Shown piece after piece: positions 21,401 to 31,439 of a DNA stretch of 64,000 bases. Within the stretch, counting starts at the first letter, position 1; every line of letters starts with the position of its first letter. The notes below the pieces were generated by a model. That model made no database searches, was not told the origin of the DNA, and was given only the letters and a program-made list of their open reading frames with translations. Location of the stretch: the NCBI RefSeq assembly GCF_012489685.1, contig NC_080045.1, forward strand, positions 6,639,001 through 6,703,000, written 5' to 3'. This DNA comes from Lotus japonicus (taxonomy: Eukaryota; Streptophyta; Magnoliopsida; Fabales; Fabaceae). Made by a program: the position numbers and the translations under genes.

Positions 21401-24400
21401 TGTAAATGTGAAAGAATAGGCATTCAAACCTTGACAGGCAATTTTGGAGGTTTATTCAGCACAATAATAGCAGAGTCCTGAAAGCAATACATTTTAACAC
21501 AATATGCAATAAATAAATATATTGCAGTGCATCTGAAAAATAAGTAACAGCAAACTAGAAAATAAAATAAATATAGCTTTAGAAGAAAGGCATGCCTTGT
21601 ATATCACAAGCCTTTGCAGATACTTAATTTCATCAGCATTTGGATACAGTGTTCCACTTGGTATTGCATCATATCTTTTCGAAATCCTAGTCTCAGCCAT
21701 TGATACAGGGACGTGAAGTCTGGCTCCAGGCTTCATTACGTCATTAGGTCTCATCTGCAGTTAAGCTGCATAGTTGTAGTATTATTACACCTAAAACATA
21801 TTATAAGTAATTCACTTTTTCTTAAGAAGAAGAAAAACACAAAGACGAATAGTAACGCATCCAAAGCACAGCTTGTAATAGAAACTGGTCCAATAAAATG
21901 GTACATGTAAACATGAAATACCTTTCGCATAGGTTTCATCCGCTCATCCTTCTGAGTGAAAGAGTCGGCAGCAATCAGGTCCTCCATTTGCACCTAAAAT
22001 AAGAAATTATCAACAGTCTGTAAGTACATTTTTCAATCACCACATTCATATCTGACCCTTTAAAATGATATAAATCTTATGTGACACGGAAAATGTAGAT
22101 CCTACTATTGTCTTCCAACTTGCAAACTAAGTAGACCATCATCTATATCAGACATGCACTTCCTTCCTAAATCAATTCTTCTATGTACTTTCAGGACACC
22201 ACAAGATATGTAAAAGGAACTATATTAACTAATATTTTGGAAACAACCACCCTAATGTTAAAGGTTAAAATTAAAGCATAATTTAATATGAAAAGCAAGT
22301 TGCGAACCACAAATGTTTAATTTAGTTTAATTGAATTACAAGCATAGTAGTCAATCGCGAATCGCGGCCTGTCGCGAATGACTCCCAAAAATAAAATCCC
22401 ATAAAGGGAAGGCCGCGAATAGCAGGATTTCGCCTGTCGCGGCAAGGGTCCTCTACGCTAGGCGAAGGCGCGTTAAGGTATAGGTTGAACTTATTCGATA
22501 CCATTGATTCTGGTATCGAATAAGTTCAACCTATACTACAATTTTCGAGTAAACAGCCATTTTGGTCCTTGAATGTGTTCACTTATGACGGACTGGTCCT
22601 TATATTTTGGAAATGGTTGTTTTTCATCCCTGAATGTGTTGCCGTCGGTCAAGTTCATCCTTGGTTGAGTTTTCCGTTAGTCCCTGAGACGGAAAAGTCC
22701 AACTGGCACATTTTTTTCCATGCTAGCATCCTACTTGGCACATTTTCTTTTTTCCTCCTAAAAACACGGTCAAACTCGTCCCTCACTTATGCTTCTTCTT
22801 CCTCTTCTTCATCTTCTTTATCTTCCTCCTCTTCATCATCTTCACCACACCATCACCATGCTTTTTTCTTCCTCTATGAAGTACCACCACTATCACCATG
22901 CTTCTTTCTTCTTTCGTTTGGCCATACAAATCAAATAGGAGCTTGCACTTGAACCGGAGCTTGGTTAGGGTTTCCATTTTGCGGATTAGGAACCCCTGAG
23001 TCCGAGGGTTCCACTGGTTTTGATTGTTCCATCGATTGGGACTCGGGGGTGGCTGAAAGTTGGGTTTTGAGAACTGGGTCGTTGGAAGTTGGGGTTTTGA
23101 GAAATGGGTGATGGAAAATTGGGGTTTTGAGGAATGTGTTGTTGAAAATTGGGGTTTTGAGGAGTGTTTGGTGGTGGTTGTTGTTGATTCCACGCTTGTT
23201 GAGGAAATCGATTGGGAAGTGCATAGGTACTGGTTTTCTGTTCCCCTAATTTTCTGTTCCATTTCTTGCTCTATCGTTTCTTATTCTTCATTTCCATAAT
23301 TTTAACTTCAAAATGGGTCTTTGGTTTTTGAGTCCTTTTTCGGTTTCAATTATTTTCTGCATTCCTGTGTTGTTCACCTTGTGTGCTTATTCTTCCTGTG
23401 TTTTTCATATTAATTTGTTTGAATTGCTTGAATACCACCTCCTCACTTTGATCTGCCACCTAGTGATACTTGCACTGACTAGTGACTACTCTATTGTTCT
23501 TATGGTCTAATGGATCCTCTTTGATCAACAAGTGTCGTTACTACTGTAATTGAATTCAGCATGTTGTTTTATCTCAGTATGTTGTTTTCTTTCAGTCATT
23601 ATTACATTTCTCAATTTGCTTAGAAATTGGTAGTGATCAAATGGGGCAGGCGGGTTTACTGGTTCGATCTCATGTTGTCAGCACTGCAATTAAAACCTTT
23701 GTTTGTTGCACATGTATCTTGACCAGTTGGGTTTTTTTAAGATTTGGGGTTTTGTTTGGAAAAGAGATTAACATGAAAAAGATGATGTTTGGGATATGAA
23801 TATGTTTTCTTTTTTCTGGGTAAGATGATGAAGAAGATGAAGATTGATGAACATGATGGATATGTTGAGTTTCTTTTTTTATATTTATTTTTTATGAACT
23901 CAGAGTTTTTGTTTTTTCTTAGGGGGACTAAATTGACTAAAGTGACATAACAAGATCTGAGTTGTCAAGCCAAAGTGGCAAAAATTGTGACACTTGGACT
24001 TTTCCGTCTCAGGGACTAACGGAAAACTCAACCAAGGATGAACTTGACCGACGGCAACACATTCAGGGATGAAAAACAACCATTTCCAAAATATAAGGAC
24101 CAGTCCGTCATAAGTGAACACATTCAGGGACCAAAATGGCTGTTTACTCTACAATTTTCTATATTTAACCACTCTTCTATTTCAGTTTTATTCCGTTTTT
24201 TTTTTTTACTTTAAAGCGATACTCTAACCGCTGAGTTAAGTAGGTTATTTATCCTCCGCAATAGAAAAAAAGGTACCTATCTATCAAATCAATGGATTAT
24301 AGATATAATCTTACTTATAAGCAATACCAACCCAATATCAATCAACAAGATTGAATCATGCAATATTCATCTTGACAAGAATTTATCTACTTAATATCAT

Positions 24401-24788
24401 AAAGTATGTATCAAAAAGAACAAGATAACTATGATTACAAGCTCATTGGCAAATTTAAATAGTGGATACTTACAAGCCCCTTCCTAAAATGAGACTCGAT
24501 AACGGAACCCCATGTGCCCTTGAAGTAATACTTAATCCAATTGACTGCTGTGACATGATCACGCTGCTGCCCAGAAGCACCAGGCAAGGGGTGACCAGGA
24601 AAAGGAGGCAATGATAGTATCTGTCTGGGTTTTGGGCCTTCTTTGGGCACATCCAAGCGGGCAATGTTGTTAGATACTCTGATTACTGGTTCAACACAAA
24701 CAGGCCTTGGGGGCTGAATTCTAGAGTAGTGCCTCACTGCTGATGATAGCCATGACCAGCTATTGTTTCTGCTCACGTGATTCAGCAT
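18409..24788 (-). CDS. RluA-family RNA pseudouridine synthase, probably mitochondrial (RPS3/RPS4-like)
   Basis: Isomerises uridine to pseudouridine in RNA. Minus-strand exons: 24788-24474, 21993-21922, 21754-21596, 21477-21430, 21340-21260, 20452-20336, 20196-20095, 19967-19809, 18783-18409. All are whole-codon exons (phase-0 introns) giving about 475 aa. The N-terminus is Arg/Ser-rich without early acids (MLNHVSRNNSWSWLSSAVRH), compatible with a mitochondrial presequence. The catalytic block is 'VHRLDKESSGILLF', with the catalytic Asp near residue 230. It is preceded by 'VIYKDSAIIVLNKPPK' and followed by 'ELRPLTSRKHQLRVHCA' and 'GTPIVGDYKYG', the standard RluA motifs. The third intron has a GC donor (after 'atatacaag' on the minus strand); using the nearby GT would delete the conserved VIYK. 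Introns one and eight carry transposons. It resembles the plant RPS3/RPS4 subgroup; which paralogue is not decided. Confidence 0.92.
19062..19217 (-). mobile_element. TRIM retrotransposon LTR plus primer binding site (minus)
   Basis: Reading the minus strand, an LTR-like segment begins at 19217 with 'tgttgacttgttgag', contains 'ttggaatagagttagcctaa', and ends beside 'tggcatcagagcc' (19074-19062). That is a one-mismatch version of the tRNA-Met primer site 'tggtatcagagcc'. It lies in the last intron of the pseudouridine synthase gene. Confidence 0.6.
19419..19570 (+). mobile_element. TRIM retrotransposon LTR plus primer binding site (plus), same family
   Basis: Starts 'tgtcagggatttatt', contains 'ttggagtagagttaggcgta', and runs into 'tgatatcagagcct' at 19557-19570. 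It matches the opposite-strand copy at 19062-19217 over its last 80 or so bases. A further partial copy of the LTR end ('tggtgtagagttatgcctaa') lies at about 19622-19642. The two LTR heads face one another. Confidence 0.6.
22478..22536. repeat. Perfect 26-bp inverted repeat (hairpin) with 7-base loop
   Basis: The arm at 22478-22503 (starts gtataggttgaacttattcg) is the exact reverse complement of the arm at 22511-22536, with loop 'ttgattc'. The right arm ends at the first base before the target duplication of the Mutator-like element at 22547. It is intronic in the pseudouridine synthase gene. Confidence 0.9.
22547..24149. mobile_element. Mutator-like element with ~190-bp TIRs in pseudouridine synthase intron
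   Basis: Both ends begin gagtaaacagccattttggt (left direct, right as reverse complement). The inverted repeats stay nearly identical for about 160-190 bases, for instance 'atgacggactggtccttata' and 'gttgagttttccgttagtcc'. The sequence tacaattttc is present immediately before (22537-22546) and immediately after (24150-24159), giving a 9-10 bp target duplication as expected for Mutator. The interior has no transposase that I can recognise. It contains a CT-rich tract (about 22783-22860), a short tandem repeat (about 23062-23175) and unexplained open frames. It is therefore non-autonomous. Confidence 0.85.
23062..23175. repeat. Imperfect tandem repeat of 'ggggttttgaggaatg'-type units
   Basis: About four successive units of about 27-30 bases, each containing 'aattggggttttgag' or 'gttggggttttgaga'. 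On the minus strand this reads as a repeated peptide of the LKTPIF.. or FSKPQF.. kind inside open frames of about 100-160 codons. I do not recognise the protein. It lies inside the Mutator-like element and may be captured host sequence or random coding. Confidence 0.6.
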
Positions 24789-25141
24789 CTGTCCCCAACA
24801 AAGATAAACAACACTAGTCCATTACCAGAAACACGGTGGCCGGAGACCGGAGTGGTCGCCGGTGGTCGGGAATGGGCGGAGCGGTGGTCGGAGGTGGTTT
24901 GGGCAGCAGCTATGGGAAGGTGAGACTTGAGAGATATTGGCCGGGGGAAATTAGGGTTCCTATTCTGAATTTGGGGATTTTTTTTTCTTGGTCAAATGAA
25001 TTTGGGGATTAGAAGCTCAAATATGGACTTGGGCTATTAAAATTCATGGGCCTTTGCACAGTTAAAAAAAAACAAATTTGGGAATTTCTGTAACTTGTTA
25101 TTTCCGTCCATGGCCATCGCGGCCGCCATGGCCCCGCACAC
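24789..25141. other. 5' flank of the pseudouridine synthase gene
   Basis: G-rich sequence ('ggccggagaccggagtggtc') just upstream of the minus-strand start, probably 5' UTR and promoter. No unambiguous TATA box. A palindromic 'ccatggccatcgcggccgcc'-like stretch (about 25109-25132) lies just before the next transposon. Confidence 0.4.
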
Positions 25142-25758
25142 AGTGTTTTAAAACTCGGCTCGGTCGGGGTACTGAGTCACTGAGTCACTGGGTCATTGGT
25201 TTGATTGCTTGACTCGGTGTATATTAAAAATAATAAAAAATGTCCAATGCAATATAAAGTTACTATAAAAAAAACAAAATACGTTTTTAATCAACAACAT
25301 CCTGGTGGTGCAGTGGTAGTTTTCCTATATATAACCTCCATGGCCTGTGTTCAAACCCTGCTGGCACCATTTTTTAACAAAATATCACGTTTTTTACCCA
25401 ATTATATACAAAATGTTTGCAAATTGACAAAAAAAACAATTTAAAAGGCCCAATAGGTTAAATAACCCAACTGGACTGAAAAAAAACAATGTGAAAGGGT
25501 TAAATAATTACTGGAAAATGGGCTTCTATCTAGCCCACCGTTAACAAACTAACAAAAAAAAAACAAGAAATGGGTGACTCGCCGGTTCAATAAAAAACCG
25601 GCCGAGTCACCGGTTTGACCATTAAACCGGTCGATTCAAACCGGTTCCAGTCGAGTGACTTGCACAATCGGTCTGATGTGAGGCTCGGACCGGTTAGGTC
25701 ACCGAGTCCCGGTCCAACTGGTCGGACCGGCCGGTCCGACCCGAGTCTTAAAACACTG
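25142..25758. mobile_element. 617-bp Mutator-type element with 9-bp target duplication
   Basis: The 9-bp cccgcacac lies at 25133-25141 and again at 25759-25767. The element starts agtgttttaaaactcggctc and ends, inverted, with 'gacccgagtcttaaaacact'. Inner sequence has further inverted similarity ('gactcgccggttc', 'accggtttgacc'). There is no transposase. It contains a tRNA-like core at about 25303-25375. Confidence 0.75.
25303..25375 (+). other. tRNA-like sequence (degenerate) inside a transposon
   Basis: 'tggtggtgcagtggtag' resembles a box A and D-arm, and 'gtgttcaaaccctgc' resembles a box B and T-arm, separated by about 32 bases. A run of T follows at once ('ccattttttaac'). It does not fold into a convincing complete tRNA by eye (the acceptor stem is poor). 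It is more likely a tRNA pseudogene or SINE head captured by the element. Confidence 0.4.
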
Positions 25759-25960
25759 CCCGCACACCAAACCACAATGCCACACACTTTTTGTAGCGGC
25801 ATGTTAAAATCCCGATGTGGAAAAACACCATGGTCGACATTTAAGCGGGGTCGAATATATGGATCACACTATTCACATGGACTAACATATTCAAACATTA
25901 GTTTCAAAAGTGGTGTAAGTTAGTGACTCATATGAAGTATTTAAATTTTAAGATGAAAAT

Positions 25961-26188
25961 TATGATTTACTTAATTTCGATCTCTTTATTGCTAAGTTTT
26001 AGTTTTGATATCTTAATTTTCAGATCATATATTAAGAAATGAAAGTGGACGATGAGGGATAATGGATCTCCTGATATGATTTACTTAATTTCGATCTCTT
26101 TATTGCTAAGTTTTAGTTTTGATATCTTAATTTTCAGATCATATATTAAGAAATGAAAGTGGACGATGAGGGATAATGGATCTCCTGA
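25961..26188. repeat. 114-bp tandem duplication
   Basis: Two adjacent, apparently identical 114-base copies: 25961-26074 and 26075-26188, each starting tatgatttacttaatttcga and including 'gtggacgatgagggataatg'. The identity suggests a recent duplication. Confidence 0.9.
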
Positions 26189-26994
26189 TATCATATGTAC
26201 ATGACATTCAACATATCTTATAACTTTATAAGCTACTTGAAATCCATTATATACTATTTTATTTTCACATTAGCCATAATATTTTAATAAAACACATATC
26301 ATTTCTTAATATAATGTTATTTCTATAACACTTTATGAGTAAAAAATCAAAAATAATTGATTTGATTACTATATTATTTTCAATTTTTTAGGTAATTTTT
26401 CATATTAGATTAGATTTTTGATGTAATGTTTAAGAAAATATTTTATCTTCAAATAAAAATTTACAACAACACCAAATTAACTGAAAGACTATTGTTATAA
26501 TTACCAAGAAATATAATTTTGTCTCTAAATTAAAATAAAGTTTAGATAAATGTCATATAAATATGTGCTTATGCCATTGTGTAACAATTAGTTTTACCAA
26601 AAACTTCTAATTTAAGTAGTTATTTTGGAAACTTCGACCTTTATTTCTAGTTATCAATTAACTTATCAGCTTTTCTGCTAGCTTGTTAGTTATTATCCCA
26701 AACACTATGTATTCTTTTCCTAAGTACGCTCATCCACGAGTGACAATCATTTTGAAGTCGGGCACATCCATATCATTATGTTAAAAACACTCTCCATGTG
26801 TTTTTTTCTATTCACGAAACTTGAACCCTAGACATTATTAAGAGAAATCAAATAGACATGACCTTAAGCTACTACATCATGATGGGCGAAGTCTACTATC
26901 AATGAGTTCAAGATGTGCCCCATGGTAGTTCATTAAAAAGTTTGTGTTTAATGTTAACAATATCATTTCATAATTTTACTTTCCAAAAATTTTT
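26189..26994. other. AT-rich intergenic sequence, nothing recognised
   Basis: No open frame of interest and no repeat boundary that I can define. Confidence 0.5.
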
Positions 26995-28100
26995 TGTAAG
27001 ACCAAGATTTGGTCAGTTGGTACAACTCTAAGTTTTGATGATAACAAGTTTATATTTGTGTATGAACAATTATGATACTCTAACGTTTGTCTTTTAAGTA
27101 TGTGACAAACAGGTTCTGACTCTAACCCAAAGACATATTCATCAGAAGTTAAAGACCAAAGAGTAACCGATGAAACGCTTCTGCAATCACTACGTTCTTC
27201 TAAACGCTAGTAAACGCTTCAGATGTTCTGAAGATTAAAGCTCGGATGTGGGCTCTGAAGATTCAAGTGCTGAAGTTCTGAAGACCAGAAGTTCTGAGCG
27301 AACGGTCCAGAAGCTGAAGCTTAAAGATTCTAAAGTCCAAGAGTAAGCTGGCTCTCAAGACCAGAGTTACTCTGATTCTGAAGACCAGATGTTCTGAGTG
27401 AACGATCCAGAAGCAGAAGTTATGAAGGTCAGAGGATCCAAGCTTCCTTCTGAATCTGATCAATTGCTTCACAAGTTCCAACATGAAGCGTCGCCAAGAT
27501 CAGAAGTCAACTAGGCTAAGGCAATGTCATTTTCAATAGTACAAAAGCAGTGTACTATTCTGACCGCCTTACCTACGATGTTCAGCCACAACAGGTTCTG
27601 GAATTTCCAGAATTGCCCTCCAACAGATAGATTCTTTCAACGAATACAACACCTCACCTTGGAGTATAAATAGGCTGAAGAGAAAAGAAATTGGCTAAGA
27701 AACTATTGTGCAATACAAGTGATAACATTTAAGCAAAATACCTTAGCAATATTTTTTCATTATTCTTATTGTGTTTACTCCTGCTTGTTTAGAAGCAAAT
27801 CTTTGTAAACTTCAACCTTCTACAAATTTGTTTGTAGTTCCTTGAGAGGCCAGTTGTAACAATATTTGAATAGTGGATTACCTTCATTCTAAGAAGGAAG
27901 AAATCATCATAACGAGTGGACTGGATTAGCTTGAAGGATTTATCAAGTGAACCAGGATAAAACACTTGTGTGCTTTTCTCATCCCTTTATCTTTTACACT
28001 TAGTGGTCTTGAAACCGAGAAGATTTGTTGAAATCTTAGAGGGAAAGTTTCCCTATTCACCCCCCCCCCCCTTAGTGTTTTTCATACCTTCAACTTCATA
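26995..28100 (+). mobile_element. Probable solo LTR of a Ty1-copia (SIRE-like) retrotransposon
   Basis: Starts 'tgtaagaccaagatttggtc' and soon 'aagttttgatgataacaag', a beginning common to legume copia LTRs. The middle is made of repeated 'tctgaagaccagaagttctg'-like phrases. The end reads 'ggaaagtttccctattcacc' then a C run and 'ttagtgtttttcatacctt'. No primer binding site or coding domain follows, so this looks like a solo or truncated LTR. The boundaries are approximate. Confidence 0.5.
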
Positions 28101-28722
28101 GTACTAAACACTACTTCCATGGGTAGTTTAATGTTTCTAGTACTAAACATTTTCCAAAAGTTTGTGTTTAATGTTCCATATCTAATTGAAAAGAAAAAGT
28201 CTTGATTTTTTACATGGGTAGTTTAATGAAGATATTAAAAGAAGCATCTATGTGTTCCTAAATAAAACCCTAGAGATAGAGTCGGCTGAGTGAGCAGAAA
28301 GCTTAGAGTAAGTGAACATGAATTAAACCCTAGTTATAGATGCATTGAACCCGGACGACTTACTGAGTTGACTTTGTTACATTAATGGGAGAGGGAATTA
28401 ATGGGAATAATAATTAATTCTTTTTACTAGTCTTGGGGGTTAAAAAGAGATGAGTCTGGACTCCATCTCATACTTGGTTGTCTTTCTTTTGGGTTTTTTT
28501 ACTTGATTTTAATAGTTGTTCATCCGGCTTGAAGGCACACTCGACCCAATCCAAATCCATGACGATCCACTATGTGAATAAATATAGGAGTTTAGGGTTT
28601 CAATAAATATAAGAGTTTAAAATTCGAAAAGGATTAATTTAGACAATATAATTTTTAGCGTGAATATTTACAACAGTCAAAAAATTATTATGGTGGTATG
28701 GTATTTTTTATTTTTTATGTGT
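28101..28722. other. Intergenic sequence, nothing recognised
   Basis: AT-rich with no gene-like open frame. It ends in the left copy of the SINE target duplication. Confidence 0.5.
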
Positions 28723-28743
28723 ATTAAAGAGATTCATGTCCCC

Positions 28744-28852
28744 GAATGATAGCTCAAGTGGTAAGAGCTAGAGACATAAGGGTTGAGTGAGTTGAAGGGT
28801 GTTACTAACATTTCTAACAACTAACATTCGCCTATAACAAACAATTAAAAAC
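28744..28852 (+). repeat. SINE with a perfect 21-bp target-site duplication
   Basis: A 21-base sequence beginning attaaagagattcatgtc lies at 28723-28743 and again at 28853-28873. Between them is a 109-base body that opens 'gaatgatagctcaagtggta', a tRNA-like box A, and ends in an A-rich segment. The box B region is degenerate. Length, head and long direct duplication fit a tRNA-derived SINE mobilised by LINE machinery. Confidence 0.8.
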
Positions 28853-28873
28853 ATTAAAGAGATTCATGTCCCC

Positions 28874-29764
28874 TATCATTTCCGTCCAAAACAATCACGT
28901 CATTTCCAATATATTAATTTATTGTTATTGGAATTTACATTAAATATATTATAACATATAATATTATTACATCTTATATTATAATATTATTTTATATTAT
29001 AATATTGAAATATTATATTACTATGATAATATATTGCTATTTTATAATATATTAAAGCATTATATTTTTATTATATTATATGATATTATATAATATATTA
29101 TTTACTTTGGCATACGCTAGCATAATATTAAATGAATTTGTTTTTTCCTTAACTTTGCATTTTTCTTTTTAAGACATTTGAATTCTTCATTTTTTCCTTT
29201 CTGTCATTTAATTTTTTTTTTAAACACCACTCTTTTCATTATATTATATTTTGGTTAATACAACTGTTTGATTTACATAGAGAATTAAAGACATTTAATA
29301 TGAGATAAATAATTTAATTCTTCTTATGTTCGGTAAAAATAAGGAAAAGTAACTATTTTTTATTTCATTTAAAAAAAAATTGAAAGTATTAATGCAATTT
29401 TTTATTACATAAAGATTTAATATTTAAAGCGTCTTTACCATTAATGATTAGATCTAAAAATCATGATTTAATCCTATACTCTCATTTAAAAAATTATTCT
29501 CATAAAATACATCCCGTATACACAAATATATCTCAAGTTATTGAGGAAAACCACAGGAATACAACAAGGGGGTGGATTGTGTCTATGAAATTCGATCGTG
29601 ATTGACTAGATCACTCATGGTTTCTATTGATAGCTTTAGATGAGTGTATCGTCTAGGGAAGTGATGTGCAAACCGTAGAAGTAGTTTAGAGAGCAGTGGA
29701 CAATGCACACACAACTTTTATCTTAATTCACCCAAAATCAGAGGGCTACGTCCAGTCCTTGGTA
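28874..29764. other. Very AT-rich intergenic sequence
   Basis: Positions 28910-29110 are almost pure A/T made of 'ataatatta' and 'ttatatt' units. No gene is seen in the rest. Confidence 0.6.
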
Positions 29765-29839
29765 ACTACTGTAACATCCCGATCTGACGACTGGTCTCAC
29801 GGTAACAACACAAGTCTTTTCAGTGCGCTTTGTCCTCAC

Positions 29840-29925
29840 TCGCGCACTTCTTGGGAAAACTTCCCAGGAGGTCACCCATCTCAATGTTGCTCCAAGTCAA
29901 GCACACTTAACTATGGAGTTTTTAT
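29840..29925 (-). other. 5S rRNA-derived segment in Cassandra LTR (left copy)
   Basis: On the minus strand this contains 'agttaagtgtgcttgact' and 'gatgggtgacctcctgggaa', which match the internal promoter region (boxes A and C) of plant 5S rRNA. The flanking parts are diverged. It is not a functional 5S gene. Confidence 0.85.
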
Positions 29926-30304
29926 GAGTTGGGCTCCCGAAAAGAAGATGCACCTTGTTGTTATGAGTAGTACCAATCAAATCCTTTATGCCCTCCTTGA
30001 CTGTATAGTCTCATACCTATACAACCTCGGAATACCTCTTGTTCGGGTGCGAGATCGGTTCATTCATGTGCCCCTCCACCTAGAAGCCTGCCAGGAGCCG
30101 CTCCTTGTCCGTGCCTCACTGCACTGGCGATCACTCCCCGTCCTCGTCAGCCCCGGGTGTCACAGGCCCACCAGCTTCCGCTTGGTTCGTCCCCGAACCA
30201 CACCGTACTGGGAGAGGTCGGCTCTGATACCATTTGTAACATCTCGATCTGACGACTGGTCTCACGGTAACAACACGAGTCTTTTCAGTGCGCTTTGTCC
30301 TCAC

Positions 30305-30390
30305 TCGCGCACTTCTTGGGAAAACTTCCCAGGAGGTCACCCATCTCAATATTGCTCAAAGTCAAGCACACTTAACTATGGAGTTTTTAT
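30305..30390 (-). other. 5S rRNA-derived segment in Cassandra LTR (right copy)
   Basis: Second copy, 465 bases from the left one, with the same box A-like and box C-like words and a few substitutions ('gagcaatattg' here against 'gagcaacattg'). Confidence 0.85.
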
Positions 30391-30678
30391 GAGTTGGGCT
30401 CCCGAAAAGAAGACGCATCTTGTTGTTATGAGTAGTACCAATCAAATCATTTATGCCCTCCTTGACTGTATAGTCCCATACCTATACAGCCTCAGAATAC
30501 CTCTTGTTCGGGTGCAAGATCGGTTCATTTATGTGCCCCTCCACCTAGAAGTCTGTCAGGAGCCGCTCCTTGTCCGTGCCTCACTGCCTCGGCGATCACT
30601 CTCCGCCCTCGTCAGCCCCGGGTGTCACAACTACCAAGTTTTCCACTATCATGTATGAAAGACTTATTCTTACAAGTA

Positions 30679-30895
30679 TTCTTTTACCATGTCTCTTCAG
30701 GCACAAGATACACGTATTATTTTCCATGTCTCTTCAAGCACAAACAAATATTCTTTTCACATGCCTCTCCAAGCACTACAAAAGTATTGTTTTTTCATTC
30801 CTCTTTAAGCACTACACACGTATTGTTTTCTCATGCCTCTTCCGGCACTACAAAAGTATTATTTTCTCATGCCTCTTCAGACACTATACAAGTAT
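30679..30895. repeat. 36-bp minisatellite, about six units
   Basis: Successive units start 'gtattnttttc', continue 'catgcctcttc' and end 'aagcactacaaaa'. The period is about 36 bases with several substitutions per unit. It starts about 45 bases after the Cassandra target site. Because the period is a multiple of three it produces spurious repetitive open frames. A related shorter array is at about 38575-38640. Confidence 0.8.
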
Positions 30896-31439
30896 TCACA
30901 GGACTTCTCCTATCATATATTATTGTACAAGCCTCATCCGACTTTCCATATTTAGATTTGGTTTACATGAGGTGCGATTCATACATACTTAAGAGATGCT
31001 TACAGATCCAACAAAATCATTCATCTCTAAAAAAATTCTTATATCATGTTTTATGTTATATAGATTAGCTTTAACGTGGTTGTAGTTTTCAATACAAAGT
31101 TGGTGATGATGTAAATTATATGTTAACGGTTTATAGGAACGTAAATTGGTTCTCTTAAGCACGCAAAATTCTAACTTATATTTGGAGATATTTCTATGTG
31201 TTTTTCCTGGTCGAGAGTGACTAATTTATGATTCGCTAAACTGTGATCAAATGGTGTATGTATCATCATCATTTTTTCATTGACAAACAAAGATGTTGAC
31301 GCTACGCTAATTTGGGTCGATTTATACGACCGACTATAACTTTTTATGAACTTGTATCGGACTCTAGCTACGACAAGTTGTGTCAACTTTGAGTCGACTA
31401 CGCCAATATTAACGCATATCATCGACTAAGTAACCAACC

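Larger units (their letters stand above)
29770..30629 (-). mobile_element. Complete Cassandra TRIM retrotransposon
   Basis: Two direct 395-bp LTRs at 29770-30164 and 30235-30629 flank a 70-bp internal segment. The target duplication ACTAC is exact at 29765-29769 and 30630-30634. Reading the minus strand, each LTR starts 'tgtgacacccggggctga' and ends 'gatgttaca'. The upstream LTR is followed by the tRNA-Met primer site 'tggtatcagagcc' (30232-30220), and the downstream one is preceded by the purine-rich 'gctggtgggcc'. Both LTRs hold a 5S-rRNA-like segment, the hallmark of Cassandra. By eye the LTRs differ at roughly 18 positions, so the insertion is not very recent. There are no protein genes, as usual for TRIMs. 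Confidence 0.92.

Noticed and set aside
22783..23300. Candidate Lys/Arg- or Pro/Thr-rich proteins on both strands
   Set aside because: They lie within a non-autonomous Mutator-like element, overlap each other, and consist of low-complexity or tandemly repeated residues.
25303..25375. A functional tRNA gene
   Set aside because: Box A-like and box B-like words exist, but I could not form a good acceptor stem, and the sequence is inside a transposon.
29840..30390. Genuine 5S rRNA genes
   Set aside because: Only the internal region matches 5S; both copies are inside Cassandra LTRs.
29696..30658. A 320-codon plus-strand open frame
   Set aside because: It is the antisense of the two Cassandra LTRs; the frame is open by chance and repeats itself because the LTRs are 465 bases apart, a multiple of three.
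30570..31068. Overlapping repetitive open frames of 140-148 codons
   Set aside because: They are translations of the 36-bp minisatellite, whose period keeps three frames open.
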